A stretch of 44,551 nucleotides of DNA from Halalkalibacter alkalisediminis (GTDB lineage Bacteria > Bacillota > Bacilli > Bacillales > Bacillaceae_D). Each line of letters starts with the position of its first letter. Within the stretch, counting starts at the first letter, position 1. This document shows, in pieces, positions 17,560-25,176 of this stretch. Location: positions 1 to 44,551 of the forward strand of contig NZ_JAQQWT010000027.1 in the NCBI RefSeq assembly GCF_028610705.1, read 5' to 3'. The translations under genes were made by a program, and so were the position numbers. Below the pieces are notes generated by a model. That model saw only the letters and a program-made list of their open reading frames with translations, did no database searches and was not told the DNA's origin.

Positions 17560-17931
17560 ATTCAAACCGATATCCAACAGTCTGTTCATTCAATGGATAG
17601 TGGACGACTTACTGTAATCGAAGGAATTACGTTAGTTGGCGCAGCCGGTGAGACTTTTGCTGAAATCGCTTCTTCTGTCCGACGCGTCACCCAACAAATT
17701 GAACACGTTACAACCCTTACTCATCAAGTATCCCAAGGGACAGAAAACATGAGCTTAGCGATTGTTGAGACAACTAAAATTGCTGAATCCTCAGCAGGTT
17801 ACACTCAAACAGTCGCAGCCTCGGTCGAGGAACAACTGGCCTCGATGGAAGAGGTTATCCATGCAGCCCATTCCCTTTCAGACATGTCAGAGGATTTACA
17901 AGGGGCTGTTTCGAGTTTTAAGATGGATTAA
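17560..17931 (+). pseudogene. C-terminal remnant of a methyl-accepting chemotaxis protein
   Basis: Residues read as the descending helix of an MCP signalling domain: SVHSMDSGRLTVIEGI, AGETFAEIASSVRRV, then SAGYTQTVAASVEEQLASME and SLSDMSEDLQGAVSSFK. The ligand domain, membrane segments, HAMP and the conserved hairpin tip are missing, and no start or SD fits the remnant. It is a truncated chemoreceptor gene. Confidence 0.85.
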
Positions 17932-17948
17932 TAGTACCAGGAGAAAAG

Positions 17949-17989
17949 TAAAAAAGGTGTCCCAATGGTTCCAGGAACCTAATGAGACA
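17949..17989 (+). terminator. Terminator between MCP remnant and LysM gene
   Basis: AAAAAGGTGTC pairs with GACACCTTTTT around a loop that itself contains GGTTCC/GGAACC. T-runs lie on both sides, so it may work for both the remnant and the convergent LysM gene. Confidence 0.85.
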
Positions 17990-18031
17990 CCTTTTTTTGT
18001 TTGGCGAAGGCTTAGACGTTGTTTGTTCCAA

Positions 18032-18703
18032 CTATAGGTTTCGTTTAACCGTAAGCTTTTGCCCCGGGAAGATAACATTCGTCTTCAAATGATTCTGTTG
18101 TTTTAACTCATCTACCGACAATTTATACTCTCTCGAAATGCTAAAGAGTGTATCCCCTTTTTCGACTTCATACGTTTCGATCACTGCGATCTTCACTTGA
18201 AGTATTTGACCAGGAAAAATCGTATTACTTGTAAGATCGTTCATTTGTTTTAGTTTTTCAACAGTGATCTTATAATGAGTTGATATGCTATATAGCGTAT
18301 CACCCTTTTGGACTTCATACGTCTCAAAAACTACATCTCTCACCTGAAGCTTTTGTCCAGGAAAGATGATGGTACTCGAAAGTTGGTTCATTTCTTTAAG
18401 CTCTTGGACGGTGATCTTAAAGTTCTTTGAGATACTATAGAGCGTATCGCCTTTTTGGACTTCATACGTGACAGCATCTTTCACCTTTATTTTTTGTCCC
18501 GGGAAAATCATGTTGCTCGTTAACTGATTCATTTGTTTTAATTCATCTACAGTCATCTTATTGTCTTGAGCGATCTGGTATAAGGTATCTCCCGTTTTCA
18601 CTTCATATGTTGCTGCACCAACCCCGTTAGTAAATCCGAGCATGATTAGTAGCCCTAACGACAAAGTCATCAATTTCAATCCAATCTTTTTTATGTTATC
18701 CAC
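18032..18703 (-). CDS. Secreted four-LysM protein
   Basis: 223-aa protein: a signal peptide (about residues 1-30, LMTLSLGLLIMLGFTNGVGA) then four LysM repeats of about 45 residues starting near 32, 80, 129 and 178, each with YEVxxGDTLYxIS and a (N/T)xIFPGQ turn. LysM binds peptidoglycan or chitin. No catalytic domain follows, so it is a pure wall-binding protein or the anchor of a lost enzyme. The start is GTG 18703, preceded by AGAGGGTG. Confidence 0.9.
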   Translation of the reverse strand: MDNIKKIGLKLMTLSLGLLIMLGFTNGVGAATYEVKTGDTLYQIAQDNKMTVDELKQMNQLTSNMIFPGQKIKVKDAVTYEVQKGDTLYSISKNFKITVQELKEMNQLSSTIIFPGQKLQVRDVVFETYEVQKGDTLYSISTHYKITVEKLKQMNDLTSNTIFPGQILQVKIAVIETYEVEKGDTLFSISREYKLSVDELKQQNHLKTNVIFPGQKLTVKRNL

Positions 18704-19127
18704 TTCTATACACCCTCTTCTTGTTGTGAGTTCTTGTTGCTTTACATATGTAACGTTGAAAGAGGGAAGTACGTTACAATGTGAACAAGCCTAAATATAA
18801 TGGAGTGATGTTAATTTTTCCTCAAACAGAGAAAGCATCTTTGGATAACTATATAGAGGTTTGGGTAAATAGGACTAAGTTTAATTGAAAAGGCTCCTCC
18901 CAAAAATTCACAGAGAGGAGCGTTATTTTAGATTGATAAAAGACTCATGATAAAGAATAAAAACTCTGTTGAAAAAGAGAACTTCAAATTTCATAAAAAC
19001 CCTCAAAAGTGCTTTGAGGAGTAAAACAGGTATATTATTATTCCATTTTTTTCGTGACAGTATTTTATGTTGATATAACCTACTTTTGACTTCACTTTTT
19101 TCGCTTAAAATTTTGATTTCCAAAAAA
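18704..19127. other. Intergenic region with short hairpins
   Basis: The LysM promoter must lie here. A 35-codon frame (GTG about 18781 to TGA 18888, ending NYIEVWVNRTKFN) is directly followed by a terminator-like hairpin GCTCCTC / GAGGAGC (about 18892-18919), so it could be the tail of a lost gene. Another small stem, CCTCAAA / TTTGAGG, lies near 19002-19020. No gene is supported. Confidence 0.35.
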
Positions 19128-19295
19128 ATGCGTCACATAATAAATTTATGCGTCAAAATTCACATCCTATTCGTCAGATCCAGAAATTATTAGTCAGATT
19201 TATTTTTATGCGGCGCATTTGAAAGATTTGCGTCAAGTTTATTTTTAAAGCGTCACTTTGTTCTTTTATGCACCTAATTCTACATCACTACGATA
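19128..19295 (+). repeat. Array B: octamer ATGCGTCA repeated every 20 bp
   Basis: Octamers begin at 19128 (ATGCGTCA), 19148 (ATGCGTCA), 19169 (ATTCGTCA), 19189 (ATTAGTCA), 19208 (ATGCGGCG), 19228 (TTGCGTCA), 19248 (AAGCGTCA), 19268 (ATGCACCT) and 19288 (CTACGATA): nine units, spacing 20 with three deviations of one base. The last two are degenerate. Same strand and period as array A at 13497-13604. Confidence 0.8.
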
Positions 19296-19374
19296 CAGAG
19301 GATTTCATTGCTACACACTATCACCTTAACGAACTAATACAACAAATCTTGTTAATACTGTACTCATATTACTC

Positions 19375-19836
19375 TTATCTAACATCGATTGACTGACCTT
19401 CTTTTTCTAACACTTCGATCAGATTGTCTTTTAATTCTTCGCAATCACGAGGGAGTGTTTTTGATAATAGGGCGTTTACCATTTTCGCAGGTAACCCTGT
19501 ACCAGTCATATCCAGGTTAAATTCTACATCGGTCGTGTTCGGACCTTTAGCAACCGCCTTGTAAGAGCCATACCCTTTAATGCCCTCCTTCTTTGCTTCT
19601 AATGTGAAAGCAACACGTTCAGGCATCACTCTCTCGGTTACCGTTACGGTAAAATTCATCTTCCGCTTAAAGATTCCCATATCGCCCTTAAGAGCCCAAA
19701 CTGATACATTTTCATCTATTTCCTCAAATGTTACAAAACCTGGCATACACGGAGCCCAATTTCCCATGTCTTTAATGAACTCCCACATCGTTTCTATAGG
19801 ACATTGAACAGTTCCACGTTCGCTTGCTACTGGCAT
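19375..19836 (-). CDS. CoxG-like SRPBCC-domain protein
   Basis: 153-aa protein of the CoxG/SRPBCC (START-like) fold: an N-terminal strand and helix pair with PIETMWEFIKDMGNWAPCMPG, then a seven-stranded cavity and the C-terminal long helix (PRDCEELKDNLIEVLEKEG). CoxG proteins help assemble or bind membrane-linked molybdenum hydroxylases; no cox genes are nearby, so the role here is open. AAGGGG precedes the ATG by 8 bases. Confidence 0.8.
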   Translation of the reverse strand: MPVASERGTVQCPIETMWEFIKDMGNWAPCMPGFVTFEEIDENVSVWALKGDMGIFKRKMNFTVTVTERVMPERVAFTLEAKKEGIKGYGSYKAVAKGPNTTDVEFNLDMTGTGLPAKMVNALLSKTLPRDCEELKDNLIEVLEKEGQSIDVR

Positions 19837-20194
19837 ACCGTTAACCCCTTCCTACGTATTTTCCTGTTTTCTGTTTCCAAATTGATCATATTCTGTTACA
19901 GAAGGAAACATTCATCTTTATTAAAACGGAAAACGGTGCCTGCCCCCAATACATGACTACCATACTTTAATAGGTTAAAGGATGTCCTAAATGGAGGCTT
20001 AAGTGTTTTTAGGCAAATGAGGGGGGAAGTAAATTCCTTACGTTCTTCTACAATGCTAGTCAAGCAATTTAATTGATTATTGGACGTATTGAGTTTATCT
20101 TAACTACTCCTCAAAAGCCTAATTTTGATAAGGATAAGCTCTAATCTAAATCTTGTTCAATAGGATATCTTATCTCTTAAGAAAAGGTGATCAT
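19837..20194. other. Intergenic region, promoters only
   Basis: Divergent promoter region of the CoxG-like and His-rich genes. I see no open frame or strong repeat. Confidence 0.4.
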
Positions 20195-20515
20195 ATGTTT
20201 CCAGCTCCACTTCAAGGAATCGGTCGATTCTCACCCGTAGATTTCGGACACAATTTTCATCAAAGGCAAGGGCACTTTTGGCACCAATCTGGATATCTAG
20301 GAAACGGGTATGGACACTTTGGATATCAGCCCGTTTACAACCACGGACATGAGTATCAATGGCACAATCATTACGTTCAACATCAATCTCATCCAGTTCA
20401 ATCCCAAACCAAAACTCATGTGAAGCATAATCCTCATGACTCCCACTCGCATCATGGGTACTCCTATGGACAAGGGTCGGGGCAGTTCCCTGATTATTAC
20501 AATCATAATTACTGA
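20195..20515 (+). CDS. His/Tyr/Gly/Gln-rich protein, possible spore coat protein
   Basis: 106-aa low-complexity protein. It is very rich in His, Tyr, Gln, Gly and Asn (for example HNHYVQHQSHPVQ and DSHSHHGYSYGQG) and has almost no aliphatic core. Such composition is usual for spore coat or crust proteins of Bacillaceae, and the histidines could bind metal. The frame opens at 20153, but AAAAGGTGATC just before 20195 marks the ATG. No family is recognised. Confidence 0.6.
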   Translation: MFPAPLQGIGRFSPVDFGHNFHQRQGHFWHQSGYLGNGYGHFGYQPVYNHGHEYQWHNHYVQHQSHPVQSQTKTHVKHNPHDSHSHHGYSYGQGSGQFPDYYNHNY

Positions 20516-20738
20516 TTTCAAATTAGGAGCAATCCAATAGCTGTAAGAAAGAAAAGATGTGGCACTTATTTTTCTAAACACCTAAATAAACGAAATGAAA
20601 TGAAATGACCATTTTTAAAACCTATATTTAAAATGCATCTTTCATGTTACATTATCTAACCAAAATGCTTACATCTTTTTATTTGCTTGTTAAGATGAAA
20701 TTAACATAATGAGATGAACATTTCAGGAGGTAATCGAC

Positions 20739-20813
20739 ATGTCAAACACTCAACTTAAAAATCCAGGAATCTTAACATTAATGGTCCTAACATTTACCGT
20801 ATTCTTTCACTAA
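20739..20813 (+). CDS. 24-aa single-span membrane peptide
   Basis: ATG 20739 follows a perfect AGGAGG (8 bases upstream). The peptide starts MSNTQLKNPG and ends ILTLMVLTFTVFFH, a short hydrophobic span. A 15-bp terminator stem begins 15 bases after the stop. SD, ORF and terminator together make a complete tiny transcription unit. It recalls the many short hydrophobic peptides of sporulating bacilli, but I cannot assign it. Confidence 0.65.
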   Translation: MSNTQLKNPGILTLMVLTFTVFFH

Positions 20814-20827
20814 TTTTATGACTTAAA

Positions 20828-20863
20828 AAACGGAGATCCCTATACATTTAGGGATCTCCGTTT
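20828..20863 (+). terminator. Strong terminator after the 24-aa peptide
   Basis: 15-bp perfect stem AAACGGAGATCCCTA / TAGGGATCTCCGTTT with a 6-nt loop, followed by CTTGAGTTTTT. Confidence 0.9.
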
Positions 20864-20892
20864 CTTGAGTTTTTCCGAGCATCAGAACATAA

Positions 20893-21048
20893 CTAAAGAA
20901 AAAAGGTTCTGGCAGTTAAAAATAAATAAATCAAAAAAGTAACGATGAAAACCAACAATCCCACCATCACAAAACCGTATATAAAACCTCTCCCCATTGA
21001 GACTAAATCAAAGAACATATCCTTAAATAATATTTTAAAATAATTCAC
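20893..21048 (-). CDS. 51-aa single-span membrane protein
   Basis: Starts at GTG 21048, 6 bases after AGGAGG. The N-terminal 20 residues (NYFKILFKDMFFDLVSMGRG) are amphipathic; the rest, IYGFVMVGLLVFIVTFLIYL, spans the membrane. It is encoded 98 bases downstream of the lipoprotein gene on the same strand, with no terminator in between, so the two may be co-transcribed. No family is recognised. Confidence 0.65.
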   Translation of the reverse strand: MNYFKILFKDMFFDLVSMGRGFIYGFVMVGLLVFIVTFLIYLFLTARTFFL

Positions 21049-21145
21049 CTGTTCCTCCTAGTAACTCTCTTTTTATTATTAAACATTAACATTTTGACTA
21101 CTTACAATTAAATTTGAGTCCCCTAAACTTTAGCACTCAGACTGT

Positions 21146-21517
21146 TTATTGATTCAAAAAAAATACTCTTAACTCTTCAACTTCATACGTTCGAAATGCA
21201 ACACCATCGTGATTAAAAACGATGATTCCAGGGAATTTTTTCAAGTCGAAAATTTTTATATAATCATCACTATGAGTCGACTCTTCATCTATAATTGTAA
21301 ACCCATGGGAGGTAATTTTTTCTCCCCAAAGAGATTGCTCGTCAAAGATATCTAGAATACTTCGTTGATATTCTTCTGACGGGGTTTTATCAACAAAAAC
21401 TCTTACACTAAACCTATTCTCTTCCTCTGGCTTTAACCTCTCAATTACTTTTTCTTCCTCTGTAGAACATCCTACTAATAAAAAAAACAAAAAAAGGATT
21501 GCTAGAAATTTGCTCAA
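21146..21517 (-). CDS. Small lipoprotein of unknown function
   Basis: 123-aa protein with a lipoprotein signal peptide: hydrophobic FLAILFLFFLLVGC with lipobox LVGC. The mature part is acidic (STEEEKVIERLKPEEENRF) and then a mixed alpha/beta domain ending ELRVFFLNQ; the segment FPGIIVFNHDGVAFRTYEVEE resembles a thioredoxin-like fold without a CxxC. GAGGAG lies 8 bases before TTG 21517, which fits better than the two GTG codons upstream. Function unknown. Confidence 0.7.
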   Translation of the reverse strand: MSKFLAILFLFFLLVGCSTEEEKVIERLKPEEENRFSVRVFVDKTPSEEYQRSILDIFDEQSLWGEKITSHGFTIIDEESTHSDDYIKIFDLKKFPGIIVFNHDGVAFRTYEVEELRVFFLNQ

Positions 21518-21683
21518 ACACACCACTCCTCAGTTTATTCAATTAAATCATTCTTTCTAATTTTTAACTCTATAAGCGATAACGTTCACCAATATACATA
21601 TTTTAACATAAAGTAAAATTTTATCCTTTATTCATACAATTCATACAAATTCTATCAACTGAAACAATAATAAGATGACAACT

Positions 21684-21711
21684 AAAAACCCAAACCACTA
21701 AATGATTTGGG
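21684..21711 (-). terminator. Terminator of the LysM/beta-propeller gene
   Basis: On the minus strand CCCAAATCA pairs with TGGTTTGGG (one mismatch) and is followed by TTTTTAG; 52 bases after the stop. Confidence 0.75.
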
Positions 21712-21762
21712 CAGCTAATTAGAATGTTACGAGGCTACTTATAAGCCATTTCGTCGTTTTTC

Positions 21763-23577
21763 CTACAAAAAAATGAGGGTTGAGCTTATCTCATTTATAT
21801 GATCTTGGTCTGCCCATAAGATAAAGTAATTGTACGTTGTTCCTTCGATTGGAATAGGTTGTGGATACTGGACAATCAAAGCTGCTTGATTTCTCATTTC
21901 TGTAGGTTGGTCCTCTGACGGGATAATAAAGCATGCCTCTTGATGTTGAATTTGTGTTTGAATGGTGCGTGGTGACGAACCGTACGGCAATAATTGCTGG
22001 AATGCTTCATTTTGACAAACTTTGTGAATCGGTTCATCTGAAGAAATCGCTGAAATTTGGAAGAAGCCCTCTGTGCCTTCATATCTTTCATCCGTTATTT
22101 TTTGCCAATGTGCAGGATATTGAAATTGAACTTTATAGATCGTACTGCGATAGGTCCTTATCAACGCAGAGTTTGGCATTGGGGACCATTGTAAAGATGT
22201 GATCGCCACTCCTTCTATTAACCGGATCGGAACAGGATGCCCTATGTCAATGGACCATAGTTCGCTCGCCATTCCTTGGTTGTTACAGCCTGATAGATAG
22301 GCGAGATTACGGCCATCTGGTGACCAGGTAATTGGCGTAGCAAAGCAATTCGAAATAGCTCTTGTTCGGTCACCCTCTCCTTGCCTCCCCACCGTTCGAA
22401 TAAGGGAAAAATATCCGATGTTTTCAAAAGCAGTCGCACTGTAAGCAATGCTTGATGAATCCGGAGACCATGCCGGAAAATAGTTCTTGGCAAGTGGTCC
22501 TCCCCTCACTTCACTCACAATTCCTGTGATGATGTCCACGGTATAAATCAATGAAATACTAACTCCAGGCGTTGTATACAGGGCATACAAGCCATCAGGA
22601 GACAGGCGCACATGATTAAGTCGACCACCGGTGTTTTGGGTGATTTGACGTTTACCGGTTCCATCGGTTTGAATACGAAACAGTTGACTAATCCCTGATG
22701 GATCAGGTGCTTGAAAAAGAAGTTCTGTCCCATTCGGAAACCATTGAGTGTCCGTTGCACCAGGCTGTAATATTCTTTCGGATTGATGTGTGAAAACATC
22801 ATACAAGATTATATGATTCTGTCTTGTATAAACTAATTTTCGACTGTCAGGTGACCAATTTAAATAACTACCTTCTCCCTCTTCAAACTGGTCTATACGA
22901 GCCATTTTCTCTTCAGCTAAATTGAATACGTAAAGAATTCTATTACGACCTACAAAGGCAATATGTCTACTGTCTGGTGACCAAAAAGGGATTGAAAATA
23001 AATCTCCTAAACCAGTTGTAAGCTGTACATTGCCACCATCGCTGAGGTTATATAACCACAGATCATAGCTTCCGCCACGGTTGGATATATAAGCAATAAA
23101 CCCTTGATCCCCTAAAGGAGCATAAGGAATGACCAACTTCATTCCTGGGAAAATCAAATTTGATGGAAGCCGATTAACCTGCCTGATCAACTCGTAGTTG
23201 CTTCGTCCTCCCGTTATTACATTGAATCGCCTAGCAATCTGATAAAGCGTGTCTCCAGGCTGAACGATATAGTAGGGGTTACCAGGTGGAACTTTTAACA
23301 ATTGACCGACTTGAATGGTATAAGGAGGCTCAAGCTGGTTTATTTCAAAAATAAGGGCTTGTGGAACACCGAAATATTGAGAAATGGTATAGATTGTATC
23401 TCCTGGCCTTACACGAATCACATCAACACCAGGAGGTACAGAAAGCTGTTGACCTACGTAAATCGTATAAGGTGGAATCACATTATTCGCGGCAATAAGG
23501 GAATCCACCGGGATTGCCCATCGCCTCGCAATTTGATACAGTGTATCTCCTGGACGGACTGTGTAAAAAAGTTGCAT
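21763..23577 (-). CDS. Three-LysM protein with TolB-like beta-propeller
   Basis: 604-aa protein. Three LysM repeats at about residues 5-50, 54-97 and 103-150 (each VRPGDTxYxI, VGQxLxVPPG). Then PD40/TolB-type propeller blades from about 155 to 460, recognised by repeated WSPDSRxxxF or LSPDGxxA motifs, and a C-terminal domain of about 130 residues I do not recognise. No signal peptide is visible, as in some spore-associated LysM proteins. It probably binds wall or cortex glycan and displays a protein-binding propeller. Two ATG codons are adjacent (23580, 23577); GGAGG is spaced 7 bases from the second. Confidence 0.85.
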   Translation of the reverse strand: MQLFYTVRPGDTLYQIARRWAIPVDSLIAANNVIPPYTIYVGQQLSVPPGVDVIRVRPGDTIYTISQYFGVPQALIFEINQLEPPYTIQVGQLLKVPPGNPYYIVQPGDTLYQIARRFNVITGGRSNYELIRQVNRLPSNLIFPGMKLVIPYAPLGDQGFIAYISNRGGSYDLWLYNLSDGGNVQLTTGLGDLFSIPFWSPDSRHIAFVGRNRILYVFNLAEEKMARIDQFEEGEGSYLNWSPDSRKLVYTRQNHIILYDVFTHQSERILQPGATDTQWFPNGTELLFQAPDPSGISQLFRIQTDGTGKRQITQNTGGRLNHVRLSPDGLYALYTTPGVSISLIYTVDIITGIVSEVRGGPLAKNYFPAWSPDSSSIAYSATAFENIGYFSLIRTVGRQGEGDRTRAISNCFATPITWSPDGRNLAYLSGCNNQGMASELWSIDIGHPVPIRLIEGVAITSLQWSPMPNSALIRTYRSTIYKVQFQYPAHWQKITDERYEGTEGFFQISAISSDEPIHKVCQNEAFQQLLPYGSSPRTIQTQIQHQEACFIIPSEDQPTEMRNQAALIVQYPQPIPIEGTTYNYFILWADQDHINEISSTLIFL

Positions 23578-23580
23578 CAT

Positions 23581-23997
23581 TCCCCCTCCAAAATCAACTT
23601 AACTTTCATACTTACTCTAGAAAAATAGAGACTACATCGTACCAATTATTCAAGCGCTATCCGTTGTGAGGATGCAATACTCACTTACCACCACAATGAA
23701 TCCGACGGGGGTTACCACCCCCGACATTGTATAAGCGATTTTCATACCATAAGGAACCCTCCCCCCTGCCTCTATACTATTCACCTAAGTAATCAAAGAT
23801 TCGTCTAATAGAACCAACCCATTTATACGTTCACTAAGGAATATTTTTATACGACCCTATCACAAGTGCTTTCTTAACCTAATAAAACAAGCAACTGTTA
23901 TTTTACTAACAATCGCTTGTTTGAATGAACCCTACATAAAGCAGCGTCTTTTAAAGGATTCTTCATGATAAACGGAACGTCCCTTTTGTAAATATTA
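23581..23997. other. Intergenic region with two hairpins
   Basis: Contains a GC-rich hairpin GACGGGGGT / ACCCCCGAC (about 23702-23722) and a stem AAACAAGC / GCTTGTTT (about 23886-23922). No gene is seen. The second hairpin could be a terminator for the broken gene at 23998-24246, read on the minus strand. Confidence 0.4.
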
Positions 23998-24246
23998 CTA
24001 ATAGCCCCTAATGATATACCCTTTATAAAGTCCTTCAATGTCTAAGTCTAATTCACCATTCATGGCAATCTCTACAATCCTAGACAAAAACCTAGACAAA
24101 AAATTTTCTTCCATCATAGAGTGTATATGCAGAAAGGAAACGGTGCCTATATGTGTTTCTTCTACTTCCTCAAACGAACGTAGTTGATCAAATTCGATTG
24201 CTATTCTACAAAATGAAGTTCTACAAGCTCTAGCATCACTTTTATA
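23998..24246 (-). pseudogene. Remnant of a regulator-like gene, no start codon
   Basis: An 83-codon minus-strand frame without a plausible start reads VYKSDARACRTSFCRIAIEF, then FEEVEETHIGTVSFLHIHSM, then FLSRIVEIAMNGELDLDIEG and LYKGYIIRGY with TAG at 23998-24000. It looks like real coding sequence (helical, charged). The ending resembles the C-terminal ligand domain of TetR-type regulators, but I cannot confirm that. It is cut off at the N-terminus by a stop. Confidence 0.45.
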
Positions 24247-24329
24247 AACTTATCCAACTATATTATTCACCCTAACCCTTGAACCCTAACATAAGAATTT
24301 TGTTCTTCAATGGAGTCAGATAAAAACGG

Positions 24330-24632
24330 TCACATAAAAGACTCAACAAAAAAAAACCGACATTTCAAGAAGCCAATAGCCTTTCTTAGACCACTGAACT
24401 TTTGAATATGTCGGTTTACATTCAACGAATCCTGATTGATTTTTTGTCCGTCTACCTCTTTAATCACTTCATTTATCCTCATCATATTCTTTACATTATT
24501 TTTCGTCAAGAAGAGCATAAGGGTTGGTGAAGGATGCAACATCATCTCTACAGGTTCCCTTAATGAGCTGTTTAAGAGAAGGCCACTGTTGTATGAATAA
24601 GTGAGTTGGAACCCACTTTGGCTCACTGTCAC
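24330..24632 (-). CDS. Unknown protein coupled to the first 93-aa paralogue
   Basis: 100-codon frame whose GTG start (24632) overlaps the stop of the upstream 93-aa gene (GGGGTGA), so it is translationally coupled; a second GTG two codons on is better placed behind AAGGGG. The first 60 residues look structured (FQLTYSYNSGLLL, VKNMMRINEVIKEVDGQKI). The last 30 codons run through a 10-bp terminator stem (AAACCGACAT / ATGTCGGTTT) and end RFFFVESFM, which suggests that the original stop has been lost by a frameshift. No family is recognised. Confidence 0.45.
   Translation of the reverse strand: MTVSQSGFQLTYSYNSGLLLNSSLREPVEMMLHPSPTLMLFLTKNNVKNMMRINEVIKEVDGQKINQDSLNVNRHIQKFSGLRKAIGFLKCRFFFVESFM
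24349..24419 (-). terminator. Terminator inside the end of the coupled ORF
   Basis: AAACCGACAT (about 24410-24419) pairs with ATGTCGGTTT (about 24354-24363), with an inner stem around GGCTATTGGC; on the minus strand it is followed by nine T. It belongs to the two-gene unit 24910-24330. Confidence 0.75.
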
Positions 24633-24910
24633 CCCTTATTAAAGATCTCAGGATGTTCCTTCCCAATAATCTCTTTCATGGACTCGAGTGCTACATGATT
24701 AATAGGATATGCTTTTACTTTTTGTAAGCTAGAGCATGAATCACCTTTGAAAATATGAATCGCCTTCTCAATAAGGCTGCTCTTCTCAAATAGATAGTTA
24801 TTCTTAAAGACGAAATCCTTACATAACGTTTCTTCGTAAATAACATAGTAATTATCAGCCACTTCACCTGCATATATTTCCTTTGTTTCAATTAATTCAT
24901 TTACGATCAT
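24629..24910 (-). CDS. 93-aa protein, paralogue 1 of an unknown family
   Basis: Starts MIVNELIETKEIYAGEV; ATG 24910 is 9 bases from AAGGGG, whereas the upstream ATG (24919) touches the SD. It is close to the protein at 27895-28176 over its whole length, with shared segments KEIYAGEV, NYYVIYEET, EKSS, IEK, IFKGDS, QK(V/I)KAYPI and ESMKEIIGK. Mixed alpha/beta, acidic, no signal peptide or Cys motif. A Crp/Fnr-like box lies 70-85 bases upstream. Function unknown; likely a cytoplasmic protein made under low oxygen, if the box is real. Confidence 0.75.
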   Translation of the reverse strand: MIVNELIETKEIYAGEVADNYYVIYEETLCKDFVFKNNYLFEKSSLIEKAIHIFKGDSCSSLQKVKAYPINHVALESMKEIIGKEHPEIFNKG

Positions 24911-24979
24911 GCAAGTCATCCCCTTGTATAATAAAATATAGAACTACCATTATGGTATTAGGACTCTCAAACTTCTGCT

Positions 24980-24995
24980 GTAACATGTATCACAA
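24980..24995 (-). promoter_or_regulatory. Crp/Fnr-like box before paralogue 1
   Basis: TGTGATACATGTTACA matches TGTGA-N6-TCACA at nine of ten positions. CATAAT or TAATAC about 35 bases downstream could be the -10. The same box stands before paralogue 2 at 28244-28259. Confidence 0.6.
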
Positions 24996-25030
24996 TAAAA
25001 GAACTTATTTTTTAGGATTATTCCAAAAAA

Positions 25031-25073
25031 AGTTCCTGTTCCCCACTGTTTAAACACACCGAGGAACAGGAAC
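25031..25073 (-). terminator. Terminator of the lipase gene
   Basis: Perfect 11-bp stem GTTCCTGTTCC / GGAACAGGAAC (25032-25042 with 25063-25073), on the minus strand followed by TTTTTTT. About 100 bases after the lipase stop. Confidence 0.85.
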
Positions 25074-25176
25074 CTTTATGAAAATTATAGCCTCATTGCG
25101 AACTTCTCATACAGTCATTTATCTTTCTTCTGAGTATATTCTTATACCAACTCCATCTAGTTTAGGACTTAAGATT

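Noticed and set aside
18923-19123. 66-codon minus-strand ORF
   Set aside because: No SD, AT-driven composition and no protein-like pattern.
22548-22802. Minus-strand ORFs inside the LysM/propeller gene (also 22242-22493 and 21894-22091)
   Set aside because: Shadow frames within a long, domain-supported gene.
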